Assembly: GCF_029714945.1 (NCBI RefSeq)
Contig: NZ_CP121634.1
Location: 248,001 to 312,000, forward strand
Direction: 5' to 3'
From: Bradyrhizobium sp. CIAT3101
Lineage (GTDB): Bacteria; Pseudomonadota; Alphaproteobacteria; Rhizobiales; Xanthobacteraceae
DNA length: 64,000 nucleotides
Positions 1 through 9,243 of this stretch are shown here, piece after piece (within the stretch, counting starts at the first letter, position 1; every line of letters starts with the position of its first letter). The notes beneath the pieces were generated by a model. It saw only the letters and a program-made list of their open reading frames with translations, had not been told where the DNA came from and did not search any database. Made by a program: the position numbers and the translations under genes.

Positions 1-1257
1 GCCCCACAGCGTCTCGTGCGTGGCTTCGCCGGCGAGGAACACATTGCCGATCGGCTCGCTCAGGATTTTTCGCGACAGCTGGCCGCCGGGAGAGGCTGCC
101 GACATCGCGCCCATGACATAGGGCGAGGCATTCCAGCGCGTCACGGCGGTCTTCTGCACATTGGCGGCCGCTTCGCTGCCGAACAGCTTCGTGATCCATT
201 CCCTGGCGAAGGCCGCCATCGCCTTCTCGCCCTGCTCGGAGAGATCGCGGCCGAACGAACCGCCGACGTCGATCGAGCACAGCGAGGACCCGCCGATATT
301 GGCGAACATCAGCGCGGTGCGCGTCGAGTTGCTCTGCTCGATCAGGATGTCGTCGCGCGAGAGCCCGAGCGGATTTCCCGGCAGTTGCAGCACGATGTGA
401 TCGTAGCTGCCGAGCGTGAGCTTCGACGCCGCATCGAGCGTGCGCTTGGGAACGTCGGGCGCAAACTTGATCGCACCGCTCGTGAGCACGTTGGTCGAAA
501 CCGTGATGATAGCGGCGCGCGCGGCGATCTTGCCCGCTTGCGTCTCCACGCTGACGTCGCGATTGCTCCAGACGACCCGGCTTGCCGGGGTCGAAAGCAC
601 GACCGGCGCCTGCTCGCCGAGCTTGGCAATGAGGGTGCCGAGACCCTGGCGGCAGGCGATCGGAGCGTTGCGGTCCTGCGCACGCGCCTTGTCGATCGCC
701 GACAGCTCTTTCAGGTCCTTCCCCGCGAAGCTCGCACCGAGCACGAACTCGGCGGCGCCCGCCCAATCGCCGAGCTCTTTTGGCAGGACCGATGCGCAGG
801 ACGTGTCGAGCTTGCCGCGCGCGGCCTCGTCGATGGCACGGTTGGCGCGCACCAGCGCTGCCAAAAACTCCTCGGTCTCGCCCGCGCGGGCATTGCGGCG
901 GCCGATGCGCATCTTCTGGCCGGACGGTGCCGGCGAGACATCGAGCCCGGCACTGCGCGCCAGCCGGATCATCGGGTTGGTGTCGGGATTGTGCATCCAG
1001 CGCGCGCCACGATCGAACGGGACGTCGAAGGTGGTGCTGTCGGTGATGCAGCGCCCGCCGATTTGCGACGCCGCCTCCACCACGACGACCTTGCGATTGG
1101 CCGCCATGACGCGCCGCGCCGCAGCGATGCCGGCCGCACCGGCGCCGATCACGACAATGTCAGCCTCGCGCGGCAGGGGTGCGGCAGTTGCGCCCAGGAC
1201 CGGCATCGCAGCAAAGGCCGCCGACGCCGATAGGAAGCTGCGGCGCGTGATTGTCAT
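1..1257 (-). CDS. Flavin monoamine oxidase family protein, Tat-exported (3' end cut by window)
   Basis: An FAD-dependent amine oxidase that probably oxidises amines or amino acids in the periplasm. The protein starts with a twin-arginine signal (TRRSFL at residues 4-9, then a hydrophobic Ala-rich stretch to about residue 26). The Rossmann dinucleotide motif GAGAAG follows at 38-43. An IGGRC segment after the second beta strand and a GEATHE motif near the visible end match the FAD-contacting ends of the monoamine oxidase fold. The reading frame runs off position 1 after 419 codons, and GEATHE is normally close to the C-terminus, so only a few tens of residues are missing. The ATG was chosen because it places the Tat motif at the N-terminus. 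The substrate cannot be read from the sequence. Confidence 0.88.
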   Translation of the reverse strand, partial: MTITRRSFLSASAAFAAMPVLGATAAPLPREADIVVIGAGAAGIAAARRVMAANRKVVVVEAASQIGGRCITDSTTFDVPFDRGARWMHNPDTNPMIRLARSAGLDVSPAPSGQKMRIGRRNARAGETEEFLAALVRANRAIDEAARGKLDTSCASVLPKELGDWAGAAEFVLGASFAGKDLKELSAIDKARAQDRNAPIACRQGLGTLIAKLGEQAPVVLSTPASRVVWSNRDVSVETQAGKIAARAAIITVSTNVLTSGAIKFAPDVPKRTLDAASKLTLGSYDHIVLQLPGNPLGLSRDDILIEQSNSTRTALMFANIGGSSLCSIDVGGSFGRDLSEQGEKAMAAFAREWITKLFGSEAAANVQKTAVTRWNASPYVMGAMSAASPGGQLSRKILSEPIGNVFLAGEATHETLWG

Positions 1258-1417
1258 GTCATGGTTTCCGGAGACTTGCAGCGAACGGGAACAGCAAGCG
1301 AACCTTGCCGCATCTGATGTTGCGCAGCAACCATCATGGTGAATCAATCGTGCTTGACCTCACAGACCCATGAACTGAATTGCAACAGGTTTCGACCATG
1401 ATACAGATGGAAAAAAG

Positions 1418-2419
1418 ATGGCCAGAAAGGCCCAGGGGGAGTTCATGGGGACGGTCCTAGATTCAGTCGGCAAGGTGATTGCCGCGTACCTCTCGAAGGA
1501 GGTGCCGGGCTACGAGCCGTTCACGCCGAGCGACCCCGAGCACCTGCGCGGCGTGATCCAGCCCGGCGACGTGATGCTGGTCGAGGGCAACAACCGCATC
1601 TCCGGCATCATCAAATATCTGACGCAGTCGACCTGGTCGCATGCCGCGCTCTATGTCGGCCCGGTCGAGGGCGCGGTCGAGCCCAACGGCGAGCCGCATG
1701 TGCTGATCGAGGCCAATATCGGCGAAGGCGTCACCTCCGCGCCGCTGTCAAAATATTTTCCGTACCACACCCGCGTCTGCCGCCCGGTCGGGCTGTCCTA
1801 TGAGGACCGCACCACGGTGTGCCGCTATGCGATCAACCGCATCGGCTTCGGCTACGACACCAAGAACATCATCGATCTGATGCGCTTCCTGTTCCCGCTG
1901 CCGATACCGCAGCGATGGCGGCGGCGCATGATTGCGATCGGGTCGGGCGATCCGACCAAGATCATCTGCTCGGCGCTGATCGCGCAGGCCTTCGACGCCG
2001 TGCGCTATCCGATCCTGCCGAAGATCACCAAGGCCGGCAGCCGTGCCGCCCGCCGCGAGATCCTGCACATCCGCGATTCCTCGCTCTACATGCCCCGCGA
2101 CTTCGACATCTCGCCCTATTTCGAAGTGGTCAAACCCACCATCGTGCACGGCTTCGACTACACAGCCTTGCACTGGGCCGACAAGCAAAAGCCGCTCGAG
2201 GAGGTAGCGGGCTCATTCGGTGTGTTTCCAGAAACGCTCCGTGCGCCGCCGCTCGTTCCTGAAGCGATTGACGAAGAAGCGCCGGCTGAGGTTTCGGCTG
2301 AGCAAGTGAGTGCGGAAACGGTTCAACGCGACATCGACTCCGAGCGTTTCCCGCTGCTGAAGCGGCTGGCGATGTACCGCCCACGGCGCCGCCGGCTAGC
2401 TCGCGAAAGAGCTGCATAA
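1418..2419 (+). CDS. YiiX/YebB-like NlpC/P60-type cysteine hydrolase
   Basis: A 333-residue protein of the permuted papain-like (YiiX/YebB) family. Members are predicted amidases or peptidases acting on cell-wall or lipid-linked substrates. The permuted order is visible: a GDVMLVEG segment and the catalytic-type His in SHAALYVG (H75) come first, and the candidate nucleophile Cys in ICSALIAQAF (C184) comes second. No signal peptide or membrane segment is evident. The C-terminal 60 residues are acidic, then Arg-rich, and look disordered. A second in-frame ATG at 1445 has a purine-rich AGGGGGAG just upstream and may be the real start. The gene is divergent from the amine oxidase and shares a 160 bp upstream region with it. 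Confidence 0.8.
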   Translation: MARKAQGEFMGTVLDSVGKVIAAYLSKEVPGYEPFTPSDPEHLRGVIQPGDVMLVEGNNRISGIIKYLTQSTWSHAALYVGPVEGAVEPNGEPHVLIEANIGEGVTSAPLSKYFPYHTRVCRPVGLSYEDRTTVCRYAINRIGFGYDTKNIIDLMRFLFPLPIPQRWRRRMIAIGSGDPTKIICSALIAQAFDAVRYPILPKITKAGSRAARREILHIRDSSLYMPRDFDISPYFEVVKPTIVHGFDYTALHWADKQKPLEEVAGSFGVFPETLRAPPLVPEAIDEEAPAEVSAEQVSAETVQRDIDSERFPLLKRLAMYRPRRRRLARERAA

Positions 2420-2425
2420 ACAGCA

Positions 2426-2552
2426 GTCGTCCCGGCGAAGGCCGGGACCCATACCGCGTGATCTAACGCTCGCTGACGGTAGAAGTACAGAACAACGAGT
2501 CTTCGCCAAACCACTCCCTGTGGTTATGGGTCCCTGCCTTCGCCGGGACGAC
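2426..2552. repeat. Family A palindromic intergenic element, copy 1
   Basis: A 127 bp element. Its 28 bp ends (2426-2453 and 2525-2552) are inverted copies with 27 of 28 matches. Its core resembles that of the copy at 40643-40769, including a shared ACGAGTCTTCGCCAAAC stretch. It fills most of the gap between the cysteine hydrolase and csoR, whose 3' ends converge here, so it may also act as a two-way terminator. Confidence 0.85.
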
Positions 2553-2614
2553 ACCTGTGGGTGTGGCGCGATATCGCTTTTCCACAGTTGCTGCGCTCGC
2601 AATGAGAGCGCGCC

Positions 2615-2890
2615 CTACCGCTCCGCTCGTCCAATCACCGCCATCAGCTCCGCAATCTTCTCGCGCTGATCCGCCTTGTCGCCGCTCGCGATCGCATGCT
2701 CGACGCAATGGGCGACGTGGTCCTTCAAGACCTCTTCCTCGACACGGCGTAGCGCGGCGCGCACCGCAGAGATCTGCGTGACGATGTCGATGCAGTAGCG
2801 ATCCTCCTCGACCATTTTCGACAGGCCGCGAACCTGGCCCTCGATCCGGCCGAGACGTTTTCCGACGGATGCCTTGATGTCCTTGCGCAT
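2615..2890 (-). CDS. csoR: CsoR/RcnR-family metal-sensing repressor (likely Cu(I))
   Basis: A 91-residue all-helical repressor of the DUF156 family that binds operator DNA until metal binds. The copper-sensor residues can be placed: C33 (in RYCIDIV), H58 and C62 (in HVAHC). This matches the Cys-His-Cys triad of CsoR and differs from the His-rich RcnR set. It is divergent from the copper P-type ATPase, with only 50 bp between the starts, and that gap holds a perfect inverted repeat (2899-2917). The simplest reading is a copper-responsive repressor controlling itself and the ATPase. Cu(I) specificity is inferred from the residues and the neighbour. Confidence 0.88.
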   Translation of the reverse strand: MRKDIKASVGKRLGRIEGQVRGLSKMVEEDRYCIDIVTQISAVRAALRRVEEEVLKDHVAHCVEHAIASGDKADQREKIAELMAVIGRAER

Positions 2891-2898
2891 GGGGTCTA

Positions 2899-2917
2899 TA
2901 TACCCCTACCGGGTATA
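2899..2917. promoter_or_regulatory. Putative CsoR operator in csoR/copA divergent promoter
   Basis: A perfect inverted repeat TATACCC-CTACC-GGGTATA lies in the 50 bp between csoR and the ATPase gene. G/C runs flanked by TA are typical of DUF156 repressor operators. The position would block transcription both ways. Confidence 0.7.
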
Positions 2918-2940
2918 GGTTACAAGGCCGGAGTGCAGGA

Positions 2941-5400
2941 ATGAACGACGCGGACCACGAGCATCATCACGACGGGAACACGCATTCCGGATGCGGCTGC
3001 TCCGCCAAGACCGCCGCGCCTCCCAAACCCGCGGCCTCGTCCTGCTGCGGCGGCCATGGCGATCATGCCGGCCATGACCACCACCACGCCCACGACCATG
3101 GAACGGCCGCGGCAAAGGTTCTTGATCCCGTCTGCGGCATGACGGTCGATCCCGCGACGTCAAAGCACCGCCTCACACATCACGGCGAGACCTTCCATTT
3201 CTGCTCGGCCGGCTGCCGCACCAAGTTCGCCGCCGATCCCGCAAAATATCTCGCGAAGGACAAGGCGCCCGAGCCGGAGATGCCAGCGGGCACGATCTAC
3301 ACCTGCCCGATGCATCCTGAGATCCGCCAGGTCGGACCCGGCAGCTGCCCGATCTGCGGCATGGCGCTGGAGCCGGAGGTCGCGAGCCTGGAGACCGGAC
3401 CGAATCCGGAGCTCGCCGACATGACGCACCGGTTCTGGATCGGCGGCGCGCTGGCGCTGCCCGCTGTGGTGCTGGAGATGGGTGGCCATCTCGCAGGGCC
3501 CCACAACTGGATCGATCCGACTTTGTCGAACTGGATCCAGCTCGTCTTTGCGACCCCTGTCGTGGTCTGGGCCGGCTGGCCGTTCTTCGTCCGCGGCTGG
3601 CAGTCGCTCGTCACGCGCAACCTCAACATGTTCACGCTGATCGCGATGGGCACGGGCGTGGCTTATGTCTACAGCCTGATCGGCACCATCGTGCCGCAGA
3701 TTTTCCCCGCCACTTTCCGCGGCCATGAGGGCGCGGTCGCCGTCTATTTCGAAGCCGCCGCGGTCATCACCGTGCTGGTTTTGCTCGGCCAGGTTCTGGA
3801 GCTGCGCGCCCGCGATGCCACCTCGGGCGCGATCAAGGCGCTGCTTCAGCTTGCCCCGAAAACCGCGCGGCGTGTCGATTCCGATGGCGGCGAGCATGAG
3901 GTCGAAATCGACGCTCTGCACGCTGGCGATTCCTTGCGCGTACGTCCCGGCGAAAAGGTGCCGGTCGACGGTGTCATTCTCGAGGGCCGCTCCTCGCTCG
4001 ATGAATCGCTTGTGACCGGCGAGTCCATGCCCGTCACCAAGGAGGTTGGCGCCAAGGTGATTGCCGGCACGCTCAACCAGTCGGGCAGCTTCATCATGCG
4101 CGCCGACAAGGTCGGGCGCGAAACGCTGCTGTCGCAGATCGTGCAGATGGTCGCGGACGCGCAACGTTCGCGCGCGCCGATCCAGCGACTGGCGGACCGG
4201 GTCGCCGGCTGGTTCGTGCCGACGGTGATTGCCGTCGCCATCGCAGCCTTCGCCGCATGGGCGTGGTTCGGCCCGGAGCCGCGGCTTGCCTTCGGCCTCG
4301 TCGCCGCCGTCAGCGTGCTGATCATCGCCTGCCCCTGCGCGCTGGGGCTGGCGACCCCGATGTCGATCATGGTCGGCGTCGGCCGCGGCGCGCAGGCCGG
4401 TGTCCTGATCAAGAATGCCGAGGCGCTGGAGCGGATGGAGAAGATCGACACGCTGGTGGTCGACAAGACGGGCACGCTGACCGAGGGCAAGCCCAAGGTG
4501 GTCGCGATCGTGCCGGCATCCGGCTTTGCCGAGGATGACATCCTTCGGCTTGCGGCCAGCGTCGAGCGTGCCAGCGAGCATCCGCTCGCCGACGCGGTCG
4601 TGCGCGCAGCCAAGGAGAAGCAGCTCGGCCTCGGCCAGGTCGAAGAGTTCGATTCGCCGACGGGCAAGGGCGCGACGGGCAAGGTCGACCGCAAGAGCAT
4701 CGTCCTCGGCAACGCGAAGTATCTGACGTCGATCGGCATCGACACGAAAGCGCTCGATGCCGAGGCCGAGCGCCTGCGTGGCGACGGCGCCACCGTCATC
4801 AACATGGCGATCGACGGTCAGCTCGCCGGACTGTTTGCCATCGCCGATCCGGTCAAGGCTTCGACCCCGGAGGCGCTGAAGGCGCTCGCCGCCGAAGGCA
4901 TCAAGGTGATCATGCTGACCGGCGACAACCGCACCACGGCGCAAGCCGTCGCGCGCAGGCTCGGCATCGCCGACGTCGAGGCCGAGGTGCTGCCGGACCA
5001 GAAGAGCGCGGTGGTGACAAAGCTGCAAAAGGCCGGCCGCAGCGTCGCGATGGCCGGCGACGGCGTCAACGACGCCCCGGCGCTGGCTGCAGCCGAGGTC
5101 GGCATCGCCATGGGCACCGGCACTGATGTGGCGATGGAAAGCGCCGGCGTCACGCTGCTGAAGGGTGATCTCACCGGCATCGTCCGGGCCCGAAAGCTGT
5201 CGCAGGCGACGATGAGCAATATCCGGCAAAACCTGTTCTTCGCCTTCATCTACAACGCCGCCGGCATCCCGATCGCCGCCGGCATCCTCTATCCTGCCTT
5301 CGGCGTGCTGCTGTCGCCGATCATCGCGGCCGCCGCGATGGCGCTGTCTTCGGTCAGCGTGGTCGGCAACGCGCTGCGGCTTCAGGCGACGCGGCTGTGA
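2941..5400 (+). CDS. copA: Copper-translocating P1B-type ATPase with YHS and metal-binding N-terminus
   Basis: An inner-membrane ATPase that exports Cu(I) or Ag(I). The order is: a His/Cys-rich tail (residues 1-55), a YHS domain around 60-105 ([10 protein letters not shown], then FCSAGC), a heavy-metal-binding segment around 118-147 ([16 protein letters not shown]), then the transmembrane ATPase core. Core motifs are the CPC ion site C464-P465-C466, the phosphorylation site D508 in [17 protein letters not shown] of the nucleotide domain, and GDGVNDAPA. The usual HMA domain with GMxCxxC is absent; the YHS and His/Cys tail seem to replace it. Length (819 residues) is normal for the class. The gene is divergent from csoR and probably derepressed by copper. 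The symbol is by family, not by a tested orthologue. Confidence 0.92.
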   Translation: MNDADHEHHHDGNTHSGCGCSAKTAAPPKPAASSCCGGHGDHAGHDHHHAHDHGTAAAKVLDPVCGMTVDPATSKHRLTHHGETFHFCSAGCRTKFAADPAKYLAKDKAPEPEMPAGTIYTCPMHPEIRQVGPGSCPICGMALEPEVASLETGPNPELADMTHRFWIGGALALPAVVLEMGGHLAGPHNWIDPTLSNWIQLVFATPVVVWAGWPFFVRGWQSLVTRNLNMFTLIAMGTGVAYVYSLIGTIVPQIFPATFRGHEGAVAVYFEAAAVITVLVLLGQVLELRARDATSGAIKALLQLAPKTARRVDSDGGEHEVEIDALHAGDSLRVRPGEKVPVDGVILEGRSSLDESLVTGESMPVTKEVGAKVIAGTLNQSGSFIMRADKVGRETLLSQIVQMVADAQRSRAPIQRLADRVAGWFVPTVIAVAIAAFAAWAWFGPEPRLAFGLVAAVSVLIIACPCALGLATPMSIMVGVGRGAQAGVLIKNAEALERMEKIDTLVVDKTGTLTEGKPKVVAIVPASGFAEDDILRLAASVERASEHPLADAVVRAAKEKQLGLGQVEEFDSPTGKGATGKVDRKSIVLGNAKYLTSIGIDTKALDAEAERLRGDGATVINMAIDGQLAGLFAIADPVKASTPEALKALAAEGIKVIMLTGDNRTTAQAVARRLGIADVEAEVLPDQKSAVVTKLQKAGRSVAMAGDGVNDAPALAAAEVGIAMGTGTDVAMESAGVTLLKGDLTGIVRARKLSQATMSNIRQNLFFAFIYNAAGIPIAAGILYPAFGVLLSPIIAAAAMALSSVSVVGNALRLQATRL

Positions 5401-5415
5401 AGCGAAGGTGCGCTC

Positions 5416-5556
5416 CCTCGCCCCGCTTGCGGGGAGAGGTCGGAATTCGAGCGTAGCTTGAATTCCGGGTGAGGGGGACTCTCCGCGAGTCCAACTCCTA
5501 CCGTCCCTGTGGAGACTCCCCCTCACCCCGACCCTCTCCCCGCAAGCGGGGCGAGG
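5416..5556. repeat. Family D nested palindromic element, copy 1
   Basis: A 141 bp element whose 24 bp ends (5416-5439 and 5533-5556) are perfect inverted copies. Each end is itself a small hairpin around CCCCGC-TT/AA-GCGGGG. A second inner pair of about 18 bp (17 matches) surrounds the centre, so the whole folds as a long cruciform or RNA hairpin. It ends 31 bp before nikR. Confidence 0.85.
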
Positions 5557-5587
5557 TAAGAGAGACCAGGCGCGCGGAGAGGACCTG

Positions 5588-6034
5588 ATGCAGCGGATTA
5601 CGATCACGATCGAGGACGATTTGCTGGCGGAGATCGATGCCGCGGCCGAGGCGCGCGGCTACCAGAACCGCTCGGAGATCATTCGCGATCTCGCCCGCGC
5701 CGGCCTGCAGCAATCGAGCGAGGACACCGCCCAGACCGGCCCCTGCGTCGCCGGGCTCGTCTATGTCTACGACCACGCCGCGCGCGATCTCTCAAAACGG
5801 CTGGTGCAGGAATTCCACGGCCACCACGACCTCGCGCTGGCGACGCTGCACGTCCATCTCGACGACAACAATTGCATGGAGATGACCGCGCTGAAGGGCG
5901 ATGCCGCCGAGGTCAAGCATTTCGCCGACCACATCATCGCGGAGCGCGGCGTGCGCTATGGACGTGTGGTGATGATCCCGACGGGGGAAGGCAAGCCGGC
6001 CAAGGTGCGGAAGCACGGGCATCGGCATGAGTAG
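5588..6034 (+). CDS. nikR: Nickel-responsive regulator NikR
   Basis: A 148-residue ribbon-helix-helix repressor with a C-terminal ACT-like nickel domain. The N-terminus (MQRITITIEDDLL, then NRSEIIRDLAR) is the DNA-binding part. The high-affinity nickel ligands can be placed as H77, H88, H90 and C96, with the same spacing as the E. coli protein. The C-terminal tail is rich in His and Lys. No nickel transporter, hydrogenase or urease gene is in the window, so its targets are elsewhere. It follows the copper ATPase in the same direction, separated by a palindromic repeat that leaves only 31 bp for a private promoter. Confidence 0.9.
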   Translation: MQRITITIEDDLLAEIDAAAEARGYQNRSEIIRDLARAGLQQSSEDTAQTGPCVAGLVYVYDHAARDLSKRLVQEFHGHHDLALATLHVHLDDNNCMEMTALKGDAAEVKHFADHIIAERGVRYGRVVMIPTGEGKPAKVRKHGHRHE

Positions 6035-6086
6035 GTTAGACTAGCAGAGCGGGCCACTCTTACCCTCCCCTGGAGGGCAAGCAAGA

Positions 6087-7034
6087 TCACGCCGCCTTCG
6101 CAGCGCTCCCGCCCGGCAACCCTGCTCGCGCGAGGCCGCCATAGAGCTGCTCGTTCGGCATCTCCTCGCGCAGGATCTTGCGGACCGCGATCAGCCTGTC
6201 GAGATCGATGCCCGTCGCAAAGCCCTTGCTCTCGCACAGGAACACGAGGTCTTCGAACACCACGTTGCCGGTCGCGCCGGGCGCGAAGGGGCAGCCGCCG
6301 AGGCCGCCGAGCGAACCGTCCAGAATACGTGCGCCTTCATCCAGCGCGGCGGATGCATTGGCGATGCCCATGCCGCGGGTGTCGTGGAGATGGATACAGA
6401 TCGGCTTTGATCCCGAAAGCTTGACCGCGCCGCGGGTCAGCTCGGCCACCTGCTTCGGTCCGGCGTAACCAACGGTGTCGGCGATCGCGACGAAATCGAC
6501 GCCGGCCTCGAGGCACTTGTCGACGAGACGCAGCACCTCCGCAGGGTCCACCGCGCCGGTGATCGAGCAGCCCAGCGCCATCGAGATCGCGGCATTCACC
6601 AATGGCTTGTGGGCGCTGGCGTCGCGCATTTCGCAGAGACGCTTCACATTGGCGATCGCGGAGTCGCGCGAACGATGCGCATTGGCCTGGCTGTGCTCCT
6701 CCGTCGCCGACACCACCGAGGCGATCTCGCCGACGCCGGATTGCAGCGCCTCGTTCACCCCACGCTCATTGAGCGCCAGCGCGATGCCGTGGGCCCCCGG
6801 CAGGCTCGCCACCGTCGTGACGACATCGCGGACATCGACGAATTGCGGAAAGGTCTTTGCCGGCAGGAACGAGCCGACCTCGAAATGCCGCACGCCGGCC
6901 GCATATTCTTCACGCACCCAGCGTTGCTTGGCCTCGGTGGAGGGAAACTTCTTCACGAGCTGAAGACCGTCGCGCAGGCCGACCTCGCGCAGGCTGACGC
7001 GGTCCGCGGGGTAGATGGTCTCGATCCGGCTCAT
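6087..7034 (-). CDS. Hydroxymethylglutaryl-CoA lyase family protein
   Basis: A 315-residue TIM-barrel lyase of the HMG-CoA lyase family, which cleaves a C-C bond in 3-hydroxyacyl-CoAs to give a ketone or keto acid plus acyl-CoA. Visible motifs are LREVGLRDGLQ near the N-terminus (catalytic Arg-Asp), the metal-binding HLHDTRG, and the flexible catalytic loop GGLGGCPFAPGATGN. Its ATG overlaps the stop of the upstream CoA-transferase by 4 nt (ATGA), so the two are translationally coupled. HMG-CoA, citramalyl-CoA or a related hydroxyacyl-CoA are all possible substrates. Confidence 0.85.
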   Translation of the reverse strand: MSRIETIYPADRVSLREVGLRDGLQLVKKFPSTEAKQRWVREEYAAGVRHFEVGSFLPAKTFPQFVDVRDVVTTVASLPGAHGIALALNERGVNEALQSGVGEIASVVSATEEHSQANAHRSRDSAIANVKRLCEMRDASAHKPLVNAAISMALGCSITGAVDPAEVLRLVDKCLEAGVDFVAIADTVGYAGPKQVAELTRGAVKLSGSKPICIHLHDTRGMGIANASAALDEGARILDGSLGGLGGCPFAPGATGNVVFEDLVFLCESKGFATGIDLDRLIAVRKILREEMPNEQLYGGLARAGLPGGSAAKAA

Positions 7035-8206
7035 GTGCGCCTCCCAGCGGCTTTTGACGTGACGTCGTTGTTGTCGATCTCGGCGCGGACCGCCGATGTG
7101 TCGGCGCCGAGCGGCGCGACCTTCAGGCCTTCACCGAGATGGTCGCCGTTCCACTCGATCGGCAGCGTCGGCACATGGAACGGCTTGCCGTCGGCGGTGA
7201 TGTTGGTGACGAGCCCGCCGGGCCGCAGCACATGCGGATCGGTGAGGAGGTCCTCGGGCCGGTTGATGGGCGAGAAGCAGATGTTGAGCGCGTCGAGCCT
7301 CTGCGACAGCTCCGCCACGTCCCGCTGCCGGATGATCTCGGCCACGCGCGGAAGGATCCGCGGCCGCGCCAGGATGCGATCGGTCGTGGTGCGCAAGGTG
7401 GGATCATCGAGAAACTCGCTCAGGCCGAACTCCCGGCAGAACGCCTGCCAATGGCCCTCGGTGACGACGCCGATGAAGATGCGGCCGTCGCCGGCGGCAT
7501 CGAAGATGTCGTAGATCGGCCAGGCATGCTCGCGCTCCGGCATCGAGCGCGGCTTGTTGCCGGTCATCTCGTATTCGACCATGTGCTGGGCGACCAGGAA
7601 CAGGCAGTTCTCGAACAGGCCGATGCGGATGTCGGCGCCGTCGCGCTTGCCCCCGCGCTTCTGATAGAGCGCAGCGAGAATCGCGATCACGCCGAACATG
7701 CCGCCCATGATGTCGTTGGCGGAGGAGCCGACACGCTGCGGCTTCTCCTTGGTGCCGGTCATGGCGGCGAGGCCCGACATCATCTGCACGACTTCGTCGA
7801 GCGCGGGGCGATGCTCGTAGGGGCCGGACAGAAAACCCTTGTGGCCGGCGATGATCAGATGCGGATGGCGGCGGCGCAGTTCCTCGGCGCCCAATCCCTG
7901 CTTCTCGAGCAGGCCGTCGCGAAAATTCTCCAGGAACACGTCGGCCGTTTCCAGCAGCCGGTGCATGGTGTCGCGATCCGCAGGCTTCTCGAAGTCCAGC
8001 ACCACGCTGCGCTTGCCGCGGTTGAACAGCGGAAAAAATGCCGTGCCCATGCCGCCGAGGGAGCGGGTCTTGTCGCCGGCGGGCGGCTCGACCTTGATCA
8101 CGTCGGCACCGAGTTGCGCCAGGATCATGCCGCAGGTCGGGCCCATGACCATGTGCGTCATCTCGACGACTCGTACGCCTTCGAGCGGCAATCCGGTCTC
8201 AGCCAT
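7031..8206 (-). CDS. CaiB/BaiF family CoA-transferase (class III)
   Basis: A 391-residue class III CoA-transferase. These enzymes move CoA between acids through an aspartyl-CoA intermediate. The N-terminus (LEGVRVVEM, GPTCGMILAQLGADVIKVEPP) is the family signature, and SANDIMGGM carries the expected catalytic Asp. A good ribosome site (AGGAG) precedes the ATG. It is the first gene of a two-gene operon with the HMG-CoA-lyase-like enzyme, so the pair probably activates an acid as its CoA ester and then cleaves it. A divergent LysR gene starts 104 bp away and is the likely regulator. Confidence 0.87.
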   Translation of the reverse strand: MAETGLPLEGVRVVEMTHMVMGPTCGMILAQLGADVIKVEPPAGDKTRSLGGMGTAFFPLFNRGKRSVVLDFEKPADRDTMHRLLETADVFLENFRDGLLEKQGLGAEELRRRHPHLIIAGHKGFLSGPYEHRPALDEVVQMMSGLAAMTGTKEKPQRVGSSANDIMGGMFGVIAILAALYQKRGGKRDGADIRIGLFENCLFLVAQHMVEYEMTGNKPRSMPEREHAWPIYDIFDAAGDGRIFIGVVTEGHWQAFCREFGLSEFLDDPTLRTTTDRILARPRILPRVAEIIRQRDVAELSQRLDALNICFSPINRPEDLLTDPHVLRPGGLVTNITADGKPFHVPTLPIEWNGDHLGEGLKVAPLGADTSAVRAEIDNNDVTSKAAGRRT

Positions 8207-8265
8207 CCGTCACTCCTGTCCGTTCGGCTTGAAGACTAGGCCTTCACAAGCCTTCTTAAAAATAT

Positions 8266-8280
8266 AATCTGTCGAAGATT
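8266..8280. promoter_or_regulatory. Inverted repeat in LysR/CoA-transferase divergent promoter
   Basis: AATCT-GTCGA-AGATT, a perfect 5 bp inverted repeat in an AT-rich patch, lies between the two divergent starts. LysR regulators usually bind such dyads near their own promoter. Assignment rests on position only. Confidence 0.35.
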
Positions 8281-8310
8281 GCCTTCGCACTTATAGAACG
8301 CTGGACCATC

Positions 8311-9243
8311 ATGGATTCGCGCCAGCTCCGCTACTTCATCGCCGTCTACGAGCAGCGGAACCTGTCGCGGGCGGCCGACCAGGTGAATGTCGCGCAGTCC
8401 GCGCTGAGCCATCATATCTCGAATCTGGAAGCCGAGTTCGCAACGCCGCTGTTCGAGCGCAAGTCGCGCGGCATGGACCCGACCGCGGCCGGCGAACGGC
8501 TCTACGAGCACGCCCGCATCATCCTGCGCGCGATGGCGGAAGCCGAGACCGAGGTGCGCGAGGGCGCCCGCGTCATTGCCGGCGAGATCTCGATCGGCAT
8601 GGCCAATTCCGGCGTCAAGGCGATCGGCGTCGAGCTGATGCGCACGGTGCTGACCAAATATCCCAAGCTCAAGCTGTCGCTGACCGAGAGCCTGTCGGGC
8701 GCGACGCTGATGCACCTGATGATCTCCAATGTCGATCTGGCGCTGGTCTATAACCCGCCGTCGGAGAAGGAGCTGATTACGGAAGCCGTGCTTGAGGAGG
8801 AGATGTTCCTGGTCGGCATTCCAAAACTGGTCGGCAAGACCAAGACCCCGATCCGCTTCGAGGAACTGAGCCGGCTGCCGCTGATCCTGCTGCGCTACGG
8901 CCTCGGCCTGTCCTCGCGTGCGCTGCTCGACGATCCCGTGTTGCTCAAGCGGCTGGAAGGCAGCGCCATCCTGCACGCGAACTCGATCACGGGCATGACC
9001 GGCGCGCTGGTGGAGGGGCTCGGCTGCACTATCGCGACCAAGCTGTTCGCGCGGGAGGAGCTCGCCGCCGGCCGCCTGGTCGCGCGCGAGGTGATCGCCC
9101 CGAAACTCACCCGCACGCTCTATCTCTGCCGCCTGCGCAACCGCCCGATGACCTACGCGATGGAAGAGATGCGGCGGTTGATACTGGCGCTGATCGCCGA
9201 GCAGGTGCGCGAGGGGGCCTGGCAGGCGGAGCTGGTGGGGTAA
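8311..9243 (+). CDS. LysR-family transcriptional regulator
   Basis: A 310-residue regulator with an N-terminal winged helix-turn-helix (MDSRQLRYFIAVYEQ, then AQSALSHHISNLE, residues about 1-60) and a periplasmic-binding-protein-like effector domain from about residue 90 (EISIGMANSGVKAIG). It is divergent from the CoA-transferase/lyase operon, the classical LysR arrangement, and precedes an MFS transporter on the same strand. It probably senses the substrate or a CoA-pathway intermediate. The ligand cannot be predicted from sequence. Confidence 0.88.
   Translation: MDSRQLRYFIAVYEQRNLSRAADQVNVAQSALSHHISNLEAEFATPLFERKSRGMDPTAAGERLYEHARIILRAMAEAETEVREGARVIAGEISIGMANSGVKAIGVELMRTVLTKYPKLKLSLTESLSGATLMHLMISNVDLALVYNPPSEKELITEAVLEEEMFLVGIPKLVGKTKTPIRFEELSRLPLILLRYGLGLSSRALLDDPVLLKRLEGSAILHANSITGMTGALVEGLGCTIATKLFAREELAAGRLVAREVIAPKLTRTLYLCRLRNRPMTYAMEEMRRLILALIAEQVREGAWQAELVG

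Noticed and set aside
3160..5607. An 815-codon open frame on the minus strand opposite the copper ATPase gene
   Set aside because: It mirrors the codon bias of the real gene on the other strand, has no recognisable domain and is rich in His, Arg and Asp as expected of a shadow frame in GC-rich DNA.
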